Position numbers and translations under genes: made by a program | Source: DASQUK01 sp035697145 | GTDB lineage: Bacteria; Actinomycetota; Acidimicrobiia; Acidimicrobiales; VFJN01 | Length of the DNA: 64,000 nt | Assembly (NCBI GenBank): GCA_035697145.1 | Contig: DASSDL010000234.1 | Location: 30,457 to 94,456 of the forward strand | Direction of reading: 5' to 3' | Shown here: in pieces, positions 36,638-45,133 of the stretch | Position numbering within the stretch: position 1 is the first letter of the stretch | Layout of the letters: every line of letters begins with the position of its first letter | The notes under the pieces: generated by a model | Seen by the model: the letters and a program-made list of their open reading frames with translations, nothing else | Database searches by the model: none | Told to the model about the DNA's origin: nothing

Positions 36638-36718
36638 CCGGACACATGCATTCACCTGGACCCTTTCGTCATAGGTACTTCTTCTGGCTCGATGCACACA
36701 GACATGCCTGATCTCGCG

Positions 36719-36739
36719 CCCCGGCGTTCCGTGCCGGGG
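36719..36739 (+). terminator. GC-rich hairpin after the Kelch lipoprotein
   Basis: CCCCGGC-7 nt-GCCGGGG forms a 7-bp perfect stem about 80 bp after the stop, without a T-run. Confidence 0.35.
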
Positions 36740-36926
36740 ATCGGCCGGGCGAGGACGCGCTAAGCGAAGCAATCGGTGTCGGCGCCTGCGGTGGAGGCCC
36801 ACTCGAGGATGCAGGACCACAGCAATCGATGACCGCGCTGAAGTGGCGCCAGCCGTCCTCGCGGCGCCACAACGACCTGGGACCAGATCCGCCAAGAGCA
36901 CATTCCCGGCAGGCCCTCAGCCGTTG

Positions 36927-36941
36927 ACGTTGCTGCAACGT
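36927..36941. promoter_or_regulatory. 15-bp palindrome upstream of the DUF6875 gene
   Basis: ACGTTGC-T-GCAACGT is perfectly symmetric and overlaps a TTGACG box at 36924. It lies 41 bp before the ATG at 36983. The place suits a repressor site. Confidence 0.45.
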
Positions 36942-36982
36942 TGGGACACCATCGTCTGTGGCTCTCTTCGGGAGAAGGTTCC

Positions 36983-37648
36983 ATGCCCGCACAGACCACC
37001 AATCTCTTCCTCCTCGAGGATCTCGAGGACTCCAGCAGGACGAGGGACCTGGCGGACAGTGATCTACCTGCGCTTCGCGCCATCGCAGACTGGATCAACA
37101 CCTTCGTGGTCAAGCCTCACAAGGATCTCGGTCGCCCTGGGACCGTCTGTCCCTTCGTGCCTGGGTCATTGGAACGCAAGGTCCTTTGGCTCGCTCCTGA
37201 GCAGATCGACGACCGGGGCGAGCCAGACGTTATCGAGCTCGTAAGCGGCTACAAGAGACTGCTCCTAGAGACTCAACCCACTGGCGGCGACGATGCTGAC
37301 TACAAGGTCATCGTCGTTGTCTTCACCGACTTACCGGCCGATCGTGCCCAGGGCGTCTTTGACGACGTCCTAGAGCATCTTGCAGTTCCGTCGTATGCGG
37401 ACGATGGAATCTTGTTCGGGCCGTACTACGACGGCAACGAGGCGACTGCGATTTACAACTCGTGGTTCCGACCATTCCAGTCGCCCGTGCCGTTTCTGTT
37501 CGTGAGGCAGGGGGTGATCAGCGACTGGAAGTTCTTTTTGGACAGCGAGGAGTTGCTCAACTTGTGGGCGCGTCGCTTTGGAGAGTCCGCAGTCCAGGTC
37601 CTTGCTGAGGAACTACGCCGCTTGCCATGGAACGCGAGGCGCGACTGA
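36983..37648 (+). CDS. DUF6875-like protein
   Basis: The 221-residue protein has RPGTVCPFVPGSLERKVLWLA, YKVIVVVFTDLPADRAQGVF, GILFGPYYDGNEATAIYNSW and VPFLFVRQGVISDWKFFLD. The CPFVP-SLE-LWLA and VR--V-SDW-F blocks match DUF6875 proteins as I remember them. Some of those lie in natural-product clusters; function is unknown. GGAGAAGG precedes ATG 36983. Base composition is visibly less GC-rich than in neighbours, which suggests transfer from another background. Confidence 0.7.
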   Translation: MPAQTTNLFLLEDLEDSSRTRDLADSDLPALRAIADWINTFVVKPHKDLGRPGTVCPFVPGSLERKVLWLAPEQIDDRGEPDVIELVSGYKRLLLETQPTGGDDADYKVIVVVFTDLPADRAQGVFDDVLEHLAVPSYADDGILFGPYYDGNEATAIYNSWFRPFQSPVPFLFVRQGVISDWKFFLDSEELLNLWARRFGESAVQVLAEELRRLPWNARRD

Positions 37649-37868
37649 TTCGAAAGACGAGTACCCGCTCGCCAACAGATCGGTGACCTGTCGCTTCTCG
37701 ACGTACCGCCGATGCTTCGATGGGACGGAACCCCGTCCAGAACTGTCGACCTCGCGCTTCGGCTTCGACTGGGAAGGATCGCGGGGTGTCGCGTTCCAGG
37801 GAGGAGGGAGCGCTGATCCACCGGTGACGATCGTCTCGGCCTCCCCGCATGGGGGATACCGTCGTCCC

Positions 37869-38069
37869 ATGGCGCACATCCGTATCGGCGACAAGAGCTG
37901 GAATGTCACTGACGACTCGGAGACGGTGCTCCGCCACTTGACCGACGGTCAGACCTACGTGGGAGGGCTCAGGGGTGGCAGCGGCGCACTCGTGATCTCG
38001 TCGACTTTGAACTGGGCGGTGGTCTCGGCCAAGCAGCCGGCAGTGGACCCCTCCGCGAGTGCCTTCTAA
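37869..38069 (+). CDS. Small hypothetical protein, 66 residues
   Basis: The product reads MAHIRIGDKSWNVTDDSETV, LRHLTDGQTYVGGLRGGSGA and then a beta-type tail (LVISSTLNWAVVSAKQP). It looks like a compact beta-rich domain. No family is recognised and the ribosome binding site is weak. Confidence 0.5.
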   Translation: MAHIRIGDKSWNVTDDSETVLRHLTDGQTYVGGLRGGSGALVISSTLNWAVVSAKQPAVDPSASAF

Positions 38070-38127
38070 GCGCAGTGACATAACTAAGCAACCTCCTGTA
38101 CATAAGTGAAGTGGCTAACGTGACCAC

Positions 38128-38289
38128 GTGCCCCGGCTGCACATAGAGCTGCCCGACGACCTGCACACCCGCGCCAAGATCGCCGCCGCCGTGAGGCACA
38201 GCACACTCAAGGCGCTGGTGATCGAGGCATTGGAACGGATCGTCACCGAGATCGAGACCGTGGCCGAGGAAGCCAAGGGGATGAAGTGA
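38128..38289 (+). CDS. Ribbon-helix-helix-like small protein
   Basis: The 53-residue product reads VPRLHIELPDDLHTRAKIAA, AVRHSTLKALVIEALERIVT and then an acidic helix. A beta strand with alternating polar residues followed by two helices is the RHH/CopG/Arc pattern of antitoxins and plasmid regulators. The start is GTG. Its stop overlaps the start of the next gene, so the two are co-translated. Confidence 0.68.
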   Translation: MPRLHIELPDDLHTRAKIAAAVRHSTLKALVIEALERIVTEIETVAEEAKGMK

Positions 38290-38477
38290 TGACCGACGCT
38301 CAGTTCGACGAGATCATCGAGCTGATCAAGCAACAGCATGACGCGGTCATCGAGGCCAACCCCTGGCTGGGAGCCCAGACCGTTGACGAGCTGGAGCGGG
38401 CCCGGGATGCCCGCATCCGAGCCATCGAGGAAGGCCGGAAGCGTGCTGGCCGCTGGGGAGACAGGCCCCGAGGCTGA
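38286..38477 (+). CDS. Small helical partner of the RHH-like protein
   Basis: The 63-residue product reads MTDAQFDEIIELIKQQHDAV, IEANPWLGAQTVDELERARD and ARIRAIEEGRKRAGR. It is strongly helical and charged. The start is GTG 38286 (GTGA overlap) or ATG 38289. It could be the second half of a toxin-antitoxin-like unit, but it has no nuclease or other catalytic pattern, so this is only suggested by order. Confidence 0.55.
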   Translation: MMTDAQFDEIIELIKQQHDAVIEANPWLGAQTVDELERARDARIRAIEEGRKRAGRWGDRPRG

Positions 38478-38611
38478 ACAACGTCCACCGCGCGGCGCGT
38501 CGCGCTCTTCCGGGGCTCCCTGGCACTCGCTGAGCCGACCCGGCGCGATGAGTTCCAGCTCGGCGCGATGTCTGTCCAGGGCCGTAGCCCCGGATTTCTT
38601 CAAAGACGGAT

Positions 38612-39658
38612 TCAGGCGGCCAGCAGGACCGCCGCGATCTGCTCGCGCAGGTCGGCGACGTCGTTGCGATCGTTGTGGGGCGCCATGCTCTCGTGCAGGG
38701 CGATCAGGTTGTCTCGCACGCGGCCCGAGCTGACCCGCCGCGCCGCGGCCAACGCTCGGTGGCCGGCCTCGACGCCCCGGTCGAGGTCGCCGACGTTGGT
38801 GTCGAGCTGGGCCAGGGCGACGAGCGCCAGGGCATGAGACCGGGCCGCGTCTTCGCCGTGGCCGTCGGCAGCTGCCTGGTGGCGACCCCCGGCCTGTACG
38901 ACCGCGTGGGCGCTGTGCCCCGTCACCGCCAGGCGGTCCCATGCCAGCCCCGTGTCGCCCCAATGGTGGGCGTGGCTGTAGTGGGCCACCCAGGGGCGGT
39001 CGCCGCACTCGTCGAGGTCACGCGCTGCGAACCACTGGTCGGCGGTGCCTATCGCCGCCTCCGTCGCTTCGACCTCGCCGGCCTCGGCGTGGGCGCGGGC
39101 CCGGAGCGCCCACAGCATCGCCTGCTCGGTGGGCACGAGCCGGCCCTCGGCACCCTCGAGCGCTCGATCGAGGAGGGCGATGGCATCCGCCGGCCGACCC
39201 AGCCACGTCGCCTGGCGCGCCATCGAGCCGAGCACCCGGGCCTGCAGGCTCCAGTTGTCGGCCTCGTCGGCGCAGTGCGACGCCATCTGCCAGAGCCGGG
39301 AGGCGTCGCGGTAGCGGTCGATGTCGAACGCCATGAACCCGGTGTTGCAAGCAAGCCAGCCGACCGCCACCAGCAGCTGCGTGCGGAGCTTCGGCGCGCA
39401 GCGGGCCTCGAGCAGGTCCCGCGCTCGGCGCGTCTCGACCAAAGCGGCATCGAACCCGAAGCCGCCGCCCCAGCGCATGTCGCCGCGCTTGACCGATGCC
39501 GCGGCATCGCGCACCTGGGCGATGTCGGTCGCACCGACCCGCGACGGCGGTGCCGTCGGGGCGATGTAGTCGAGTCCGTCGATCGATCCCGGGGCCGGGA
39601 CGTCGACGTTGGACGCCAGAAGGTCCGGCTGACCTTCTGCGCCGTCATCGTCAACCAC
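38612..39658 (-). CDS. TPR-like protein related to Streptomyces XRE-regulator sensor domains
   Basis: The 348-residue protein is mostly alpha-helical repeat: LLVAVGWLACNTGFMAFDID, RLWQMASHCADEADNWSLQA, RVLGSMARQATWLGRPADAI and ALWALRARAHAEAGEVEATE. This matches the C-terminal TPR part of large actinobacterial XRE regulators, but no N-terminal HTH is present. GTG 39658 is preferred over 39718 because GGGAGG lies about 8 nt before it. Direct repeats sit upstream. It may be a remnant sensor domain or a protein that works with a separate HTH partner. Confidence 0.7.
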   Translation of the reverse strand: MVDDDGAEGQPDLLASNVDVPAPGSIDGLDYIAPTAPPSRVGATDIAQVRDAAASVKRGDMRWGGGFGFDAALVETRRARDLLEARCAPKLRTQLLVAVGWLACNTGFMAFDIDRYRDASRLWQMASHCADEADNWSLQARVLGSMARQATWLGRPADAIALLDRALEGAEGRLVPTEQAMLWALRARAHAEAGEVEATEAAIGTADQWFAARDLDECGDRPWVAHYSHAHHWGDTGLAWDRLAVTGHSAHAVVQAGGRHQAAADGHGEDAARSHALALVALAQLDTNVGDLDRGVEAGHRALAAARRVSSGRVRDNLIALHESMAPHNDRNDVADLREQIAAVLLAA

Positions 39659-39709
39659 GGCCGGTCCTCCCCCGTGTCGTGCCCCCCCGCTGACGGCAGT
39701 GTTACATAC

Positions 39710-39728
39710 CGAAACCACGCGAAACCAC
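39710..39728 (+). promoter_or_regulatory. Direct repeats CGAAACCAC upstream of the TPR gene
   Basis: Two copies, 39710-39718 and 39720-39728, lie in the 219-bp gap between the TPR gene and the DUF4015 gene, about 50 bp before the chosen TPR start. Ten base pairs separate their starts, one helix turn, as for a dimer or tandem monomer site. Confidence 0.4.
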
Positions 39729-39877
39729 CCCGCGGGACGAGTATCTCTCTGCGTGGCGCGACCACCGCGAGCAGGGTTTTCGCGGGGCGAATATGGGGCG
39801 AAAATTGGGTCATTGCGGGGTCAAGGCGGGATGTGGAGACTGACTCCCGTCTATCGACGGACAGAACCGAGCCCATC

Positions 39878-41635
39878 GTGACGTCTCCGCTGAGCGACAT
39901 CCCGGGCACCGAAGACGAGGGGTCGCGCCACACGCTCCGGCTGGGCAAGCGCAAGGGCCGGGGGCGGAGCCCGTGGCGTAGCGGCCGGCTCGACTTCGCG
40001 CCCCGCCCACTGGCGTTGGAGGAGCGCGGGACGGCCGGGCCAACCGTGTTCCGGGAGCAGCGCAAGCGGATCGAAGCCGGCACCATCTTCGCCGCGGTGG
40101 TGGCGCTGGCCACGGTCGCGTTTGTCGCCGTGCTCGCCTATCGGGCCACACGGGTCGACGTCGAGCAGACCGGCCTCGAAGACGGAGCGCAGCTCGACGG
40201 ACGGGCAGCGGGTGCCCTCGAGGTGAAGATCACGTTCGAATCGCGAGGTGACGCCCGGGCGGCGTCGCTCAGCTTCGACGGCGAGAAGGTCGAGGAGCCG
40301 ACGATCCAAGGCGCCACCATGGCGTGGCGGCCGCCGGGCGAGCTGGCGGAGGGCGAGCACCGGCTGGTTCTGGCGGTGCCGCGCGCCGTGCTCGACGACG
40401 CCCACATCACCTGGGACTTCACCGTGGATCTGACGCCTCCCACGCTCGAGGTGGCCCGCGTGGTCGAGGCGGTGGCGATCGACGCGCGGGCGGAGGTGAA
40501 GGGCCGGGCCGAGGCGGGGTCCAGGGTCCGGGCCGACGGCGACGAGGTCGACGTCGACGACGACGGCAACTTCACTCTGTCGTACACGCGGGCCCCGGCG
40601 GGCCCGATCGCACTCGAAGCCGTCGACGAGGCCGGCAACGTCACCCCCGCATCGGTGACCGTTCCCGTGACCTATCCCGGCCTGCGAGGCGTTCACGTGA
40701 GCGCAGCGGCGTGGGGGAACGAGCAATTGCGCAACGGCATCCTCCGCCTCGTCGACGAGGGTCGGATCGACACCGTGCAGCTCGACCTCAAGGACGACCA
40801 GGGAGTCGTCGGCTACGACACCACCGTCGAGCGTGCTCGCCAGATCGGGGCCGTGACCGAGTTCTACGACCTCGACGACGCCGTCCGGGCACTGCGGGAC
40901 CGGGGGGCTCGGGTCATCGGCCGCGTCGTGGCGTTCCGCGATCCGATCCTGGCCCGGGCCGCTTGGGGGGCGGGCGAGACCAACCAGGTGATCCAATCGG
41001 GGGCGGGCGGTCCCTACGGCGCTCCCGGCGAATTCACCAACTTCGCCGATCCTGCGGTGCGCCGCTACAACGTCGCCATCGCGCTGGACGCGGTGAATCG
41101 GGGCGTCGACGACATCCTCTGGGACGACACCCGCCGCCCAGGTGGCGATCCCGCCGGCATGGTGATCCCGGGGCTGTCCGGCTCGCCCAGCGACTCGATC
41201 GCCGGGTTCCTGGCCGAAGCCCACAGCGAGCTCCGCCGGCGCGGCGCCTATCAGGGCGTGACCACCGACGGCGAGGCGGCCGATCGGGGCGACCTCGTCG
41301 GTCAGGACGTCGCCCGGATCGCCGCCAACTCCGACTACGTGGCGCCGCAGATCTTTCCCGGCTACTGGAGCGCTGGGCGGCACAACGTGGCCAGCCCGGT
41401 CAACCAGCCCGGAGACCTCGTGCGCGCGGTGCTGCAGCGGTTCCAGCAGGCATCCGCCGAACGGGGCGCGCTGCTGGCCCCGTGGTTGCAGGACTTCTCG
41501 CTACGCGGCGTGAGCTATGGCGACGCCCAGGTGCGGGCCCAGATCGACGCCGCCACCTCCCTAGGCATCGACCGGTTCATCCTGTGGGATCCGGCGGTCA
41601 CCTATTCGGCCGGTGCGCTCGTTCCCGTCAGGTGA
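39878..41635 (+). CDS. Membrane-anchored DUF4015 putative glycoside hydrolase
   Basis: This 585-residue protein has a basic cytoplasmic N-terminus, one membrane span (about 69-88, GTIFAAVVALATVAFVAVLA) and two Ig-like/bacterial Big domains. From about residue 265 a TIM-barrel-like domain follows: GLRGVHVSAAAWGNEQLRNG, DTVQLDLKDDQGVVGYDT, RVIGRVVAFRDPILARA, DDILWDDTRRPGG and FILWDPAVTYSAGALVP. This is the DUF4015 pattern, grouped with glycoside hydrolase-like domains. The GTG start at 39878 opens the basic segment. It probably acts on a cell-surface polysaccharide; the substrate is unknown. Confidence 0.8.
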   Translation: MTSPLSDIPGTEDEGSRHTLRLGKRKGRGRSPWRSGRLDFAPRPLALEERGTAGPTVFREQRKRIEAGTIFAAVVALATVAFVAVLAYRATRVDVEQTGLEDGAQLDGRAAGALEVKITFESRGDARAASLSFDGEKVEEPTIQGATMAWRPPGELAEGEHRLVLAVPRAVLDDAHITWDFTVDLTPPTLEVARVVEAVAIDARAEVKGRAEAGSRVRADGDEVDVDDDGNFTLSYTRAPAGPIALEAVDEAGNVTPASVTVPVTYPGLRGVHVSAAAWGNEQLRNGILRLVDEGRIDTVQLDLKDDQGVVGYDTTVERARQIGAVTEFYDLDDAVRALRDRGARVIGRVVAFRDPILARAAWGAGETNQVIQSGAGGPYGAPGEFTNFADPAVRRYNVAIALDAVNRGVDDILWDDTRRPGGDPAGMVIPGLSGSPSDSIAGFLAEAHSELRRRGAYQGVTTDGEAADRGDLVGQDVARIAANSDYVAPQIFPGYWSAGRHNVASPVNQPGDLVRAVLQRFQQASAERGALLAPWLQDFSLRGVSYGDAQVRAQIDAATSLGIDRFILWDPAVTYSAGALVPVR

Positions 41636-41647
41636 CCTTCGCAGGAC

Positions 41648-41803
41648 CTAGTCCTGCTTCTCGACGTCGGCGAGGAGGTTGAGGAGGTCGTCGGGGTGCT
41701 CCTCCTCGACCGCGAGGGTGTCTTCCATCGTCCGGAAGCTCATGACGCGGCCACATACCCGCGGTTGGGTGCCTTCCGGGGTAGAGATAGGGTCCCGGAT
41801 CAT
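41648..41803 (-). CDS. Possible 51-residue small acidic protein
   Basis: The reverse strand reads MIRDPISTPEGTQPRVCGRV, MSFRTMEDTLAVEEEHPDDL and LNLLADVEKQD. The acidic helix and absence of stops give some support. No ribosome binding site stands out. It is antisense to the leader region of the sigma factor gene, so it may equally be chance. Confidence 0.35.
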   Translation of the reverse strand: MIRDPISTPEGTQPRVCGRVMSFRTMEDTLAVEEEHPDDLLNLLADVEKQD

Positions 41804-41914
41804 GAGCGAGTGTCCGTCGAGGGTTACGGGGAACCTAGGTGAGGGCGGGCCCGGCCCGAGCGACTGCGGGAGCGGGAGACAACACGTCGACGGCCCGAGC
41901 GGCTGCGGGAAGTA

Positions 41915-42499
41915 ATGGCCGACCGGGCAACGTTCGCGGATCAGACGATGGGCCTCATGCCGTCGCTCTATGCCGCCGCGCTGCGCATGACCCGCAATCC
42001 GGCTGACGCCGAGGACCTCGTGCAGGAGACCTACCTGAGGGCCTACCGCGGCTTCGGTGGGTTCGAGGAAGGAACCAACCTCAAGGCCTGGCTTTACCGC
42101 ATCCTCACCAACACCTACATCAACAGCTATCGGGCGAAGAAGCGCCGGCCCGACGAGACCGATCTCGACGAGGTCGAGGACCTCTATCTCTACCGCCGGA
42201 TCGGCGGTCTCGAGGCGGCCATGGCGGGCCGCAGCGCCGAGGACGAGCTGCTGGAGCGGTTCACCGACGCCGAGGTGAAGGAAGCTCTCGAGTCACTGCC
42301 CGAGAACTTCCGCATGGCCGTCTTGCTGGCGGACGTGGAGGGATTCGCGTACAAAGAGATCGCCGAGATCCTCGACATCCCCATCGGTACGGTCATGAGT
42401 CGTCTCCACCGGGGAAGAAAGGCGCTCCAGAAGCGGTTGTACGAGTTCGCCGTGGAGCGCAACCTCACGGCTCCTGTTCCGGATGACGCGCATGTCTGA
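41915..42499 (+). CDS. sigR: ECF sigma factor of the SigR/SigH (redox) group
   Basis: The 194-residue product has region 2 (LYAAALRMTRNPADAEDLVQ, ETYLRAYRGFGGFEEGTNLK, AWLYRILTNTYINSYRAKKR) and region 4 (ALESLPENFRMAVLLADVEG, YKEIAEILDIPIGTVMSRLH). This spacing is close to Streptomyces SigR and mycobacterial SigH, which control the thiol-oxidative stress response. The anti-sigma gene overlaps its end, in keeping with that pair. Symbol by family and context. Confidence 0.9.
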   Translation: MADRATFADQTMGLMPSLYAAALRMTRNPADAEDLVQETYLRAYRGFGGFEEGTNLKAWLYRILTNTYINSYRAKKRRPDETDLDEVEDLYLYRRIGGLEAAMAGRSAEDELLERFTDAEVKEALESLPENFRMAVLLADVEGFAYKEIAEILDIPIGTVMSRLHRGRKALQKRLYEFAVERNLTAPVPDDAHV

Positions 42500-42734
42500 C
42501 TGCCAAGACGCACTCCACGAGCTGTACGGCTTCCTCGATGGCGAGCTCACCGTGGAGCGCCGTGTCGCAATCCAGCGCCACCTGGACGAATGCCAGCCGT
42601 GCGCCGAGCCGTACGACTTCGAGGCAGAGTTGCGAGCGGTGGTGCGGCGCAAGTGTCAGGAGCAGGTGCCCGACGCCCTGGTCGCCAAGATCCGGACGGC
42701 ACTCGAGTCGGAAGCCTCCCGCCTCCTGGACTGA
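42492..42734 (+). CDS. rsrA: Zinc-binding anti-sigma factor (RsrA-like)
   Basis: An 80-residue ZAS protein with the H-x3-C-x2-C centre in RHLDECQPCAEPYDFE, a Cys near the N-terminus (MSDCQDALHELYGFLDGEL) and one more in RRKCQEQVP. These match the redox-active set of RsrA: disulfide formation releases zinc and SigR. ATG 42492 is chosen (GGATGA upstream); ATG 42483 would add MTR. It overlaps sigR by 8 bp. Confidence 0.9.
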   Translation: MSDCQDALHELYGFLDGELTVERRVAIQRHLDECQPCAEPYDFEAELRAVVRRKCQEQVPDALVAKIRTALESEASRLLD

Positions 42735-42799
42735 AGCTCGCCCGGCATCGGGCTGCGCCTTCCCGGCGCGCTTCGCGGCCTTGTCGATCGTTGCCTAGC

Positions 42800-42940
42800 A
42801 TGCGACCCATGCTCGCGGTGGTCTGGCACTACTGGATCGGTGTGGCGCTCGTGCTGGGCGCCGTCGGCACGCTGGCCGCGCTGGCGTTTGGTTACCTGAC
42901 GAAGGTTGAGTCGACCCGCTACCCCAAGAAGGGCTCCTAG
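42800..42940 (+). CDS. Small single-span membrane protein
   Basis: The 46-residue product is MRPMLAVVWHYWIGVALVLG, AVGTLAALAFGYLTKVESTR, YPKKGS. One hydrophobic span of about 22 residues is followed by a basic tail. Such proteins are common just upstream of DUF2342 genes in this group as far as I recall. Function is unknown. Confidence 0.7.
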   Translation: MRPMLAVVWHYWIGVALVLGAVGTLAALAFGYLTKVESTRYPKKGS

Positions 42941-42943
42941 CGG

Positions 42944-44035
42944 GTGCCCGTCAGTCCTGTCGACTGGGGGCTCGCAGAACGGGTGGCGGTCCGGGTCTCC
43001 GGGCACGAGCCGCTGGCGGCCTCGTACCACTACGACCGGTTGGAGGCCGACTTCGCCGAGCTGACCGCCCAGGCGGAGGAGCTGGTGGCCGCAGCCACCG
43101 GGCTGCGCTCGGCCAGCGGGCCCGCCCGGGCGCGGGTCGTCGACCGGGCCGATTGGGTGCGGGCCAACCTCGCCAGCTTCGGCCGGCTGCTCCGCCCGCT
43201 CACCGACAAGATGGCCGAGCGGATCGGGGACAAGCGGGGCTTGGCGGCGATGCCGGCGGCGCTGTCCCGGCGGGCCGCCGGGGTCGAGGTGGGAACCCTG
43301 CTGGGGTGGATGGCCACCCGGGTGCTCGGTCAGTACGACCTGCTGGTCATCGAGGACGAGGATCCCGACGACCAGGACCTCGTCTACTACGTGGGACCCA
43401 ACGTGCTCGCCCTGGAGAAGCGCTACGCCTTCCCGCCCCAGGAGTTCCGCCTGTGGCTGGCCCTCCACGAGGTGACCCACCGGGCCCAGTTCACCGGGGT
43501 GCCGTGGCTGCGGCCGCACTTCCTCTCCCTCGTCGAGCGCACCCTCGACGCCGTCGATCCCGATCCCAAGCGGTTCCTCGACGCCCTTGGTCGGGTGATC
43601 GAGGACTTGCGCTCGGGCAGCAACCCGCTCGACGAGGGCGGCATCGCCACCTTGCTGGCCAGCCCCGACCAGCGCGAGCTGTTCGGCCGGATCGGTGGGC
43701 TGATGAGCCTGCTCGAGGGCCACGGCGATGTCACCATGGACCGGGCCGGCAAGGGCCACGTGCCCTCTGCGGCCCGGTTCTCGCGGGCGTTGCGCGAGCG
43801 GCGCAAGCAGGGCGGCAGCGTGGCCAAGCTCCTCCAGAAGGCGCTCGGCATCGACGCCAAGTTCCAGCAGTACGCGCAGGGCGAGTCGTTCATCGCCTAC
43901 GTCGAGCTCCACGGCGGCCCCGACGCCCTCGACGCCGCCTGGCGGGGCCCGGAATGGCTGCCCACGCTGGCCGAGATCCGCGCCCCCCAGGAGTGGCTGG
44001 ATCGGGTGAGACTCTCGGAAGAGCTGGTCGGGTGA
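42944..44035 (+). CDS. DUF2342 (zincin-like) protein
   Basis: The 363-residue protein has the zinc site LALHEVTHRAQFTGVPWLRP (HExxH) and the family blocks VDWGLAERVAVRVSGHEP, VGPNVLALEKRYAFPPQEFR, LEGHGDVTMDRAGKGHVP and KFQQYAQGESFIAYVELHGG. DUF2342 proteins are restricted to actinobacteria and relatives, have a peptidase-like fold, and are often called coenzyme F420 biosynthesis-associated by distribution. tilS follows, an order also seen in mycobacteria. The start is GTG. Confidence 0.88.
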   Translation: MPVSPVDWGLAERVAVRVSGHEPLAASYHYDRLEADFAELTAQAEELVAAATGLRSASGPARARVVDRADWVRANLASFGRLLRPLTDKMAERIGDKRGLAAMPAALSRRAAGVEVGTLLGWMATRVLGQYDLLVIEDEDPDDQDLVYYVGPNVLALEKRYAFPPQEFRLWLALHEVTHRAQFTGVPWLRPHFLSLVERTLDAVDPDPKRFLDALGRVIEDLRSGSNPLDEGGIATLLASPDQRELFGRIGGLMSLLEGHGDVTMDRAGKGHVPSAARFSRALRERRKQGGSVAKLLQKALGIDAKFQQYAQGESFIAYVELHGGPDALDAAWRGPEWLPTLAEIRAPQEWLDRVRLSEELVG

Positions 44036-44036
44036 A

Positions 44037-44067
44037 TCGAGGGGGGAGGGAAACCCTCCCCCCTCGA
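44037..44067 (+). terminator. Perfect 14-bp GC-rich hairpin
   Basis: TCGAGGGGGGAGGG (44037-44050), loop AAA, then the exact complement (44054-44067), directly after the DUF2342 stop. It is very stable but has no T-tract. Likely transcription end before tilS, or a mobile palindrome. Confidence 0.6.
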
Positions 44068-44230
44068 CCTCCCCCCACCTCTTGGGCCGCCGCCTGTCGG
44101 CGGCGTCGTCTCCCTGTCGCTCGACCGGCGAAGCACGGATCGAGCGACGCCAGGGGGTTCCGGCAGGAGCCTCCACCCCCCGGACCCCCGCTGGTCGGAG
44201 GCACGAACGCTCGACCGTAGAGTCACGACC

Positions 44231-45127
44231 GTGGATGGCCTGGGCGCCGATCTGCTCGGCCGGTGCGACTTCCCGCCAGCGGGGACCGCAGTGACGTGCG
44301 CCGTGTCGGGCGGGGCCGACTCGTTGGCGCTGCTGGTGCTGGCCGTCGAGGCTCGGTGCCAGGCCACGGCCATCCATGTCGACCATGGGCTGCGCCCGGG
44401 GTCCGGCGACGAGGCCGACGTGGTGAGGGCCGCCGCCGAGCGGCTGGGCGCCGCGTTCCGCGGTGTGAGGGTCGCGGTGGTGCCGGGCCCCAACCTCGAG
44501 GCCCGCGCCCGGGCCGCCCGGTACGCCGCCCTCCCGCCGGACGTGCTGACCGGGCACACAGCCGACGACCAGGCCGAAACGGTACTGCTCAACCTGTTGC
44601 GCGGCGCCGGGCTCGCCGGCCTCGCTGGCATGGACCCCCGGCGGCGACCTCTGCGCCGCCTGCGCCGGCGCGAGACCCGGGCGTTGTGCGACAGCCTGGG
44701 GCTGAAGCCCATCGAGGATCCCACCAACCGGGACCCTGCGTTCCGCCGCAACCGGGTGCGGCACGAGCTGTTGCCGCTGCTCGACGACATCGCCGAGCGC
44801 GACATCGTGCCGATCCTCGCCCGCCAGACCGACCTGGCCCGCGACGACGTGGCGCTCCTCGACGAGCTGGCCGCGACGCTCGATCCCGGCGACGCCCGGG
44901 CGCTCGCCGCCGCCCCGGCAGCATTGGCCCGCCGCGCCGTCCGGCGCTGGTTGCGCGCCGGCGGCCCTGGCGGCGACGAACAGCACCCACCCGACGCCGC
45001 CACCGTCGATCGCGTCCTCGCCGTCGCCCGCGGCGAGGCGGTGGCATGCGAGCTCCCGGGGGGCTGGCGGGTGGCCCGGTCCCGTGGCCGCCTGCGGCTA
45101 GATCGGCACCGGCGCCCACTAGCGTGA
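44231..45127 (+). CDS. tilS: tRNA(Ile)-lysidine synthase
   Basis: The enzyme adds lysine to C34 of the CAU tRNA-Ile, which is essential for reading AUA. The N-terminal PP-loop is VTCAVSGGADSLALLVLAVE. HVDHGLRPGSGDEADVV, ARAARYAALPPDVLTGHTAD and DDQAETVLLNLLRGAGLAGL follow. NRDPAFRRNRVRHELLPLL is the family block for the tRNA. At 298 residues it is short: the C-terminal domain of longer TilS is absent, as in several actinobacteria. The start is GTG. Confidence 0.94.
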   Translation: MDGLGADLLGRCDFPPAGTAVTCAVSGGADSLALLVLAVEARCQATAIHVDHGLRPGSGDEADVVRAAAERLGAAFRGVRVAVVPGPNLEARARAARYAALPPDVLTGHTADDQAETVLLNLLRGAGLAGLAGMDPRRRPLRRLRRRETRALCDSLGLKPIEDPTNRDPAFRRNRVRHELLPLLDDIAERDIVPILARQTDLARDDVALLDELAATLDPGDARALAAAPAALARRAVRRWLRAGGPGGDEQHPPDAATVDRVLAVARGEAVACELPGGWRVARSRGRLRLDRHRRPLA

Positions 45128-45133
45128 CCAGGT

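Larger units (their letters stand above)
36638..36982. other. Gap upstream of the DUF6875 gene
   Basis: This 345-bp gap holds a GC-rich hairpin at 36719-36739 and a 15-bp palindrome at 36927-36941. I see no gene. Confidence 0.5.

Noticed and set aside
38675..39877. N-terminal extension of the DUF4015 frame across the TPR gene
   Set aside because: The extension is antisense to the TPR gene and lacks features; the basic and membrane segments start at 39878.
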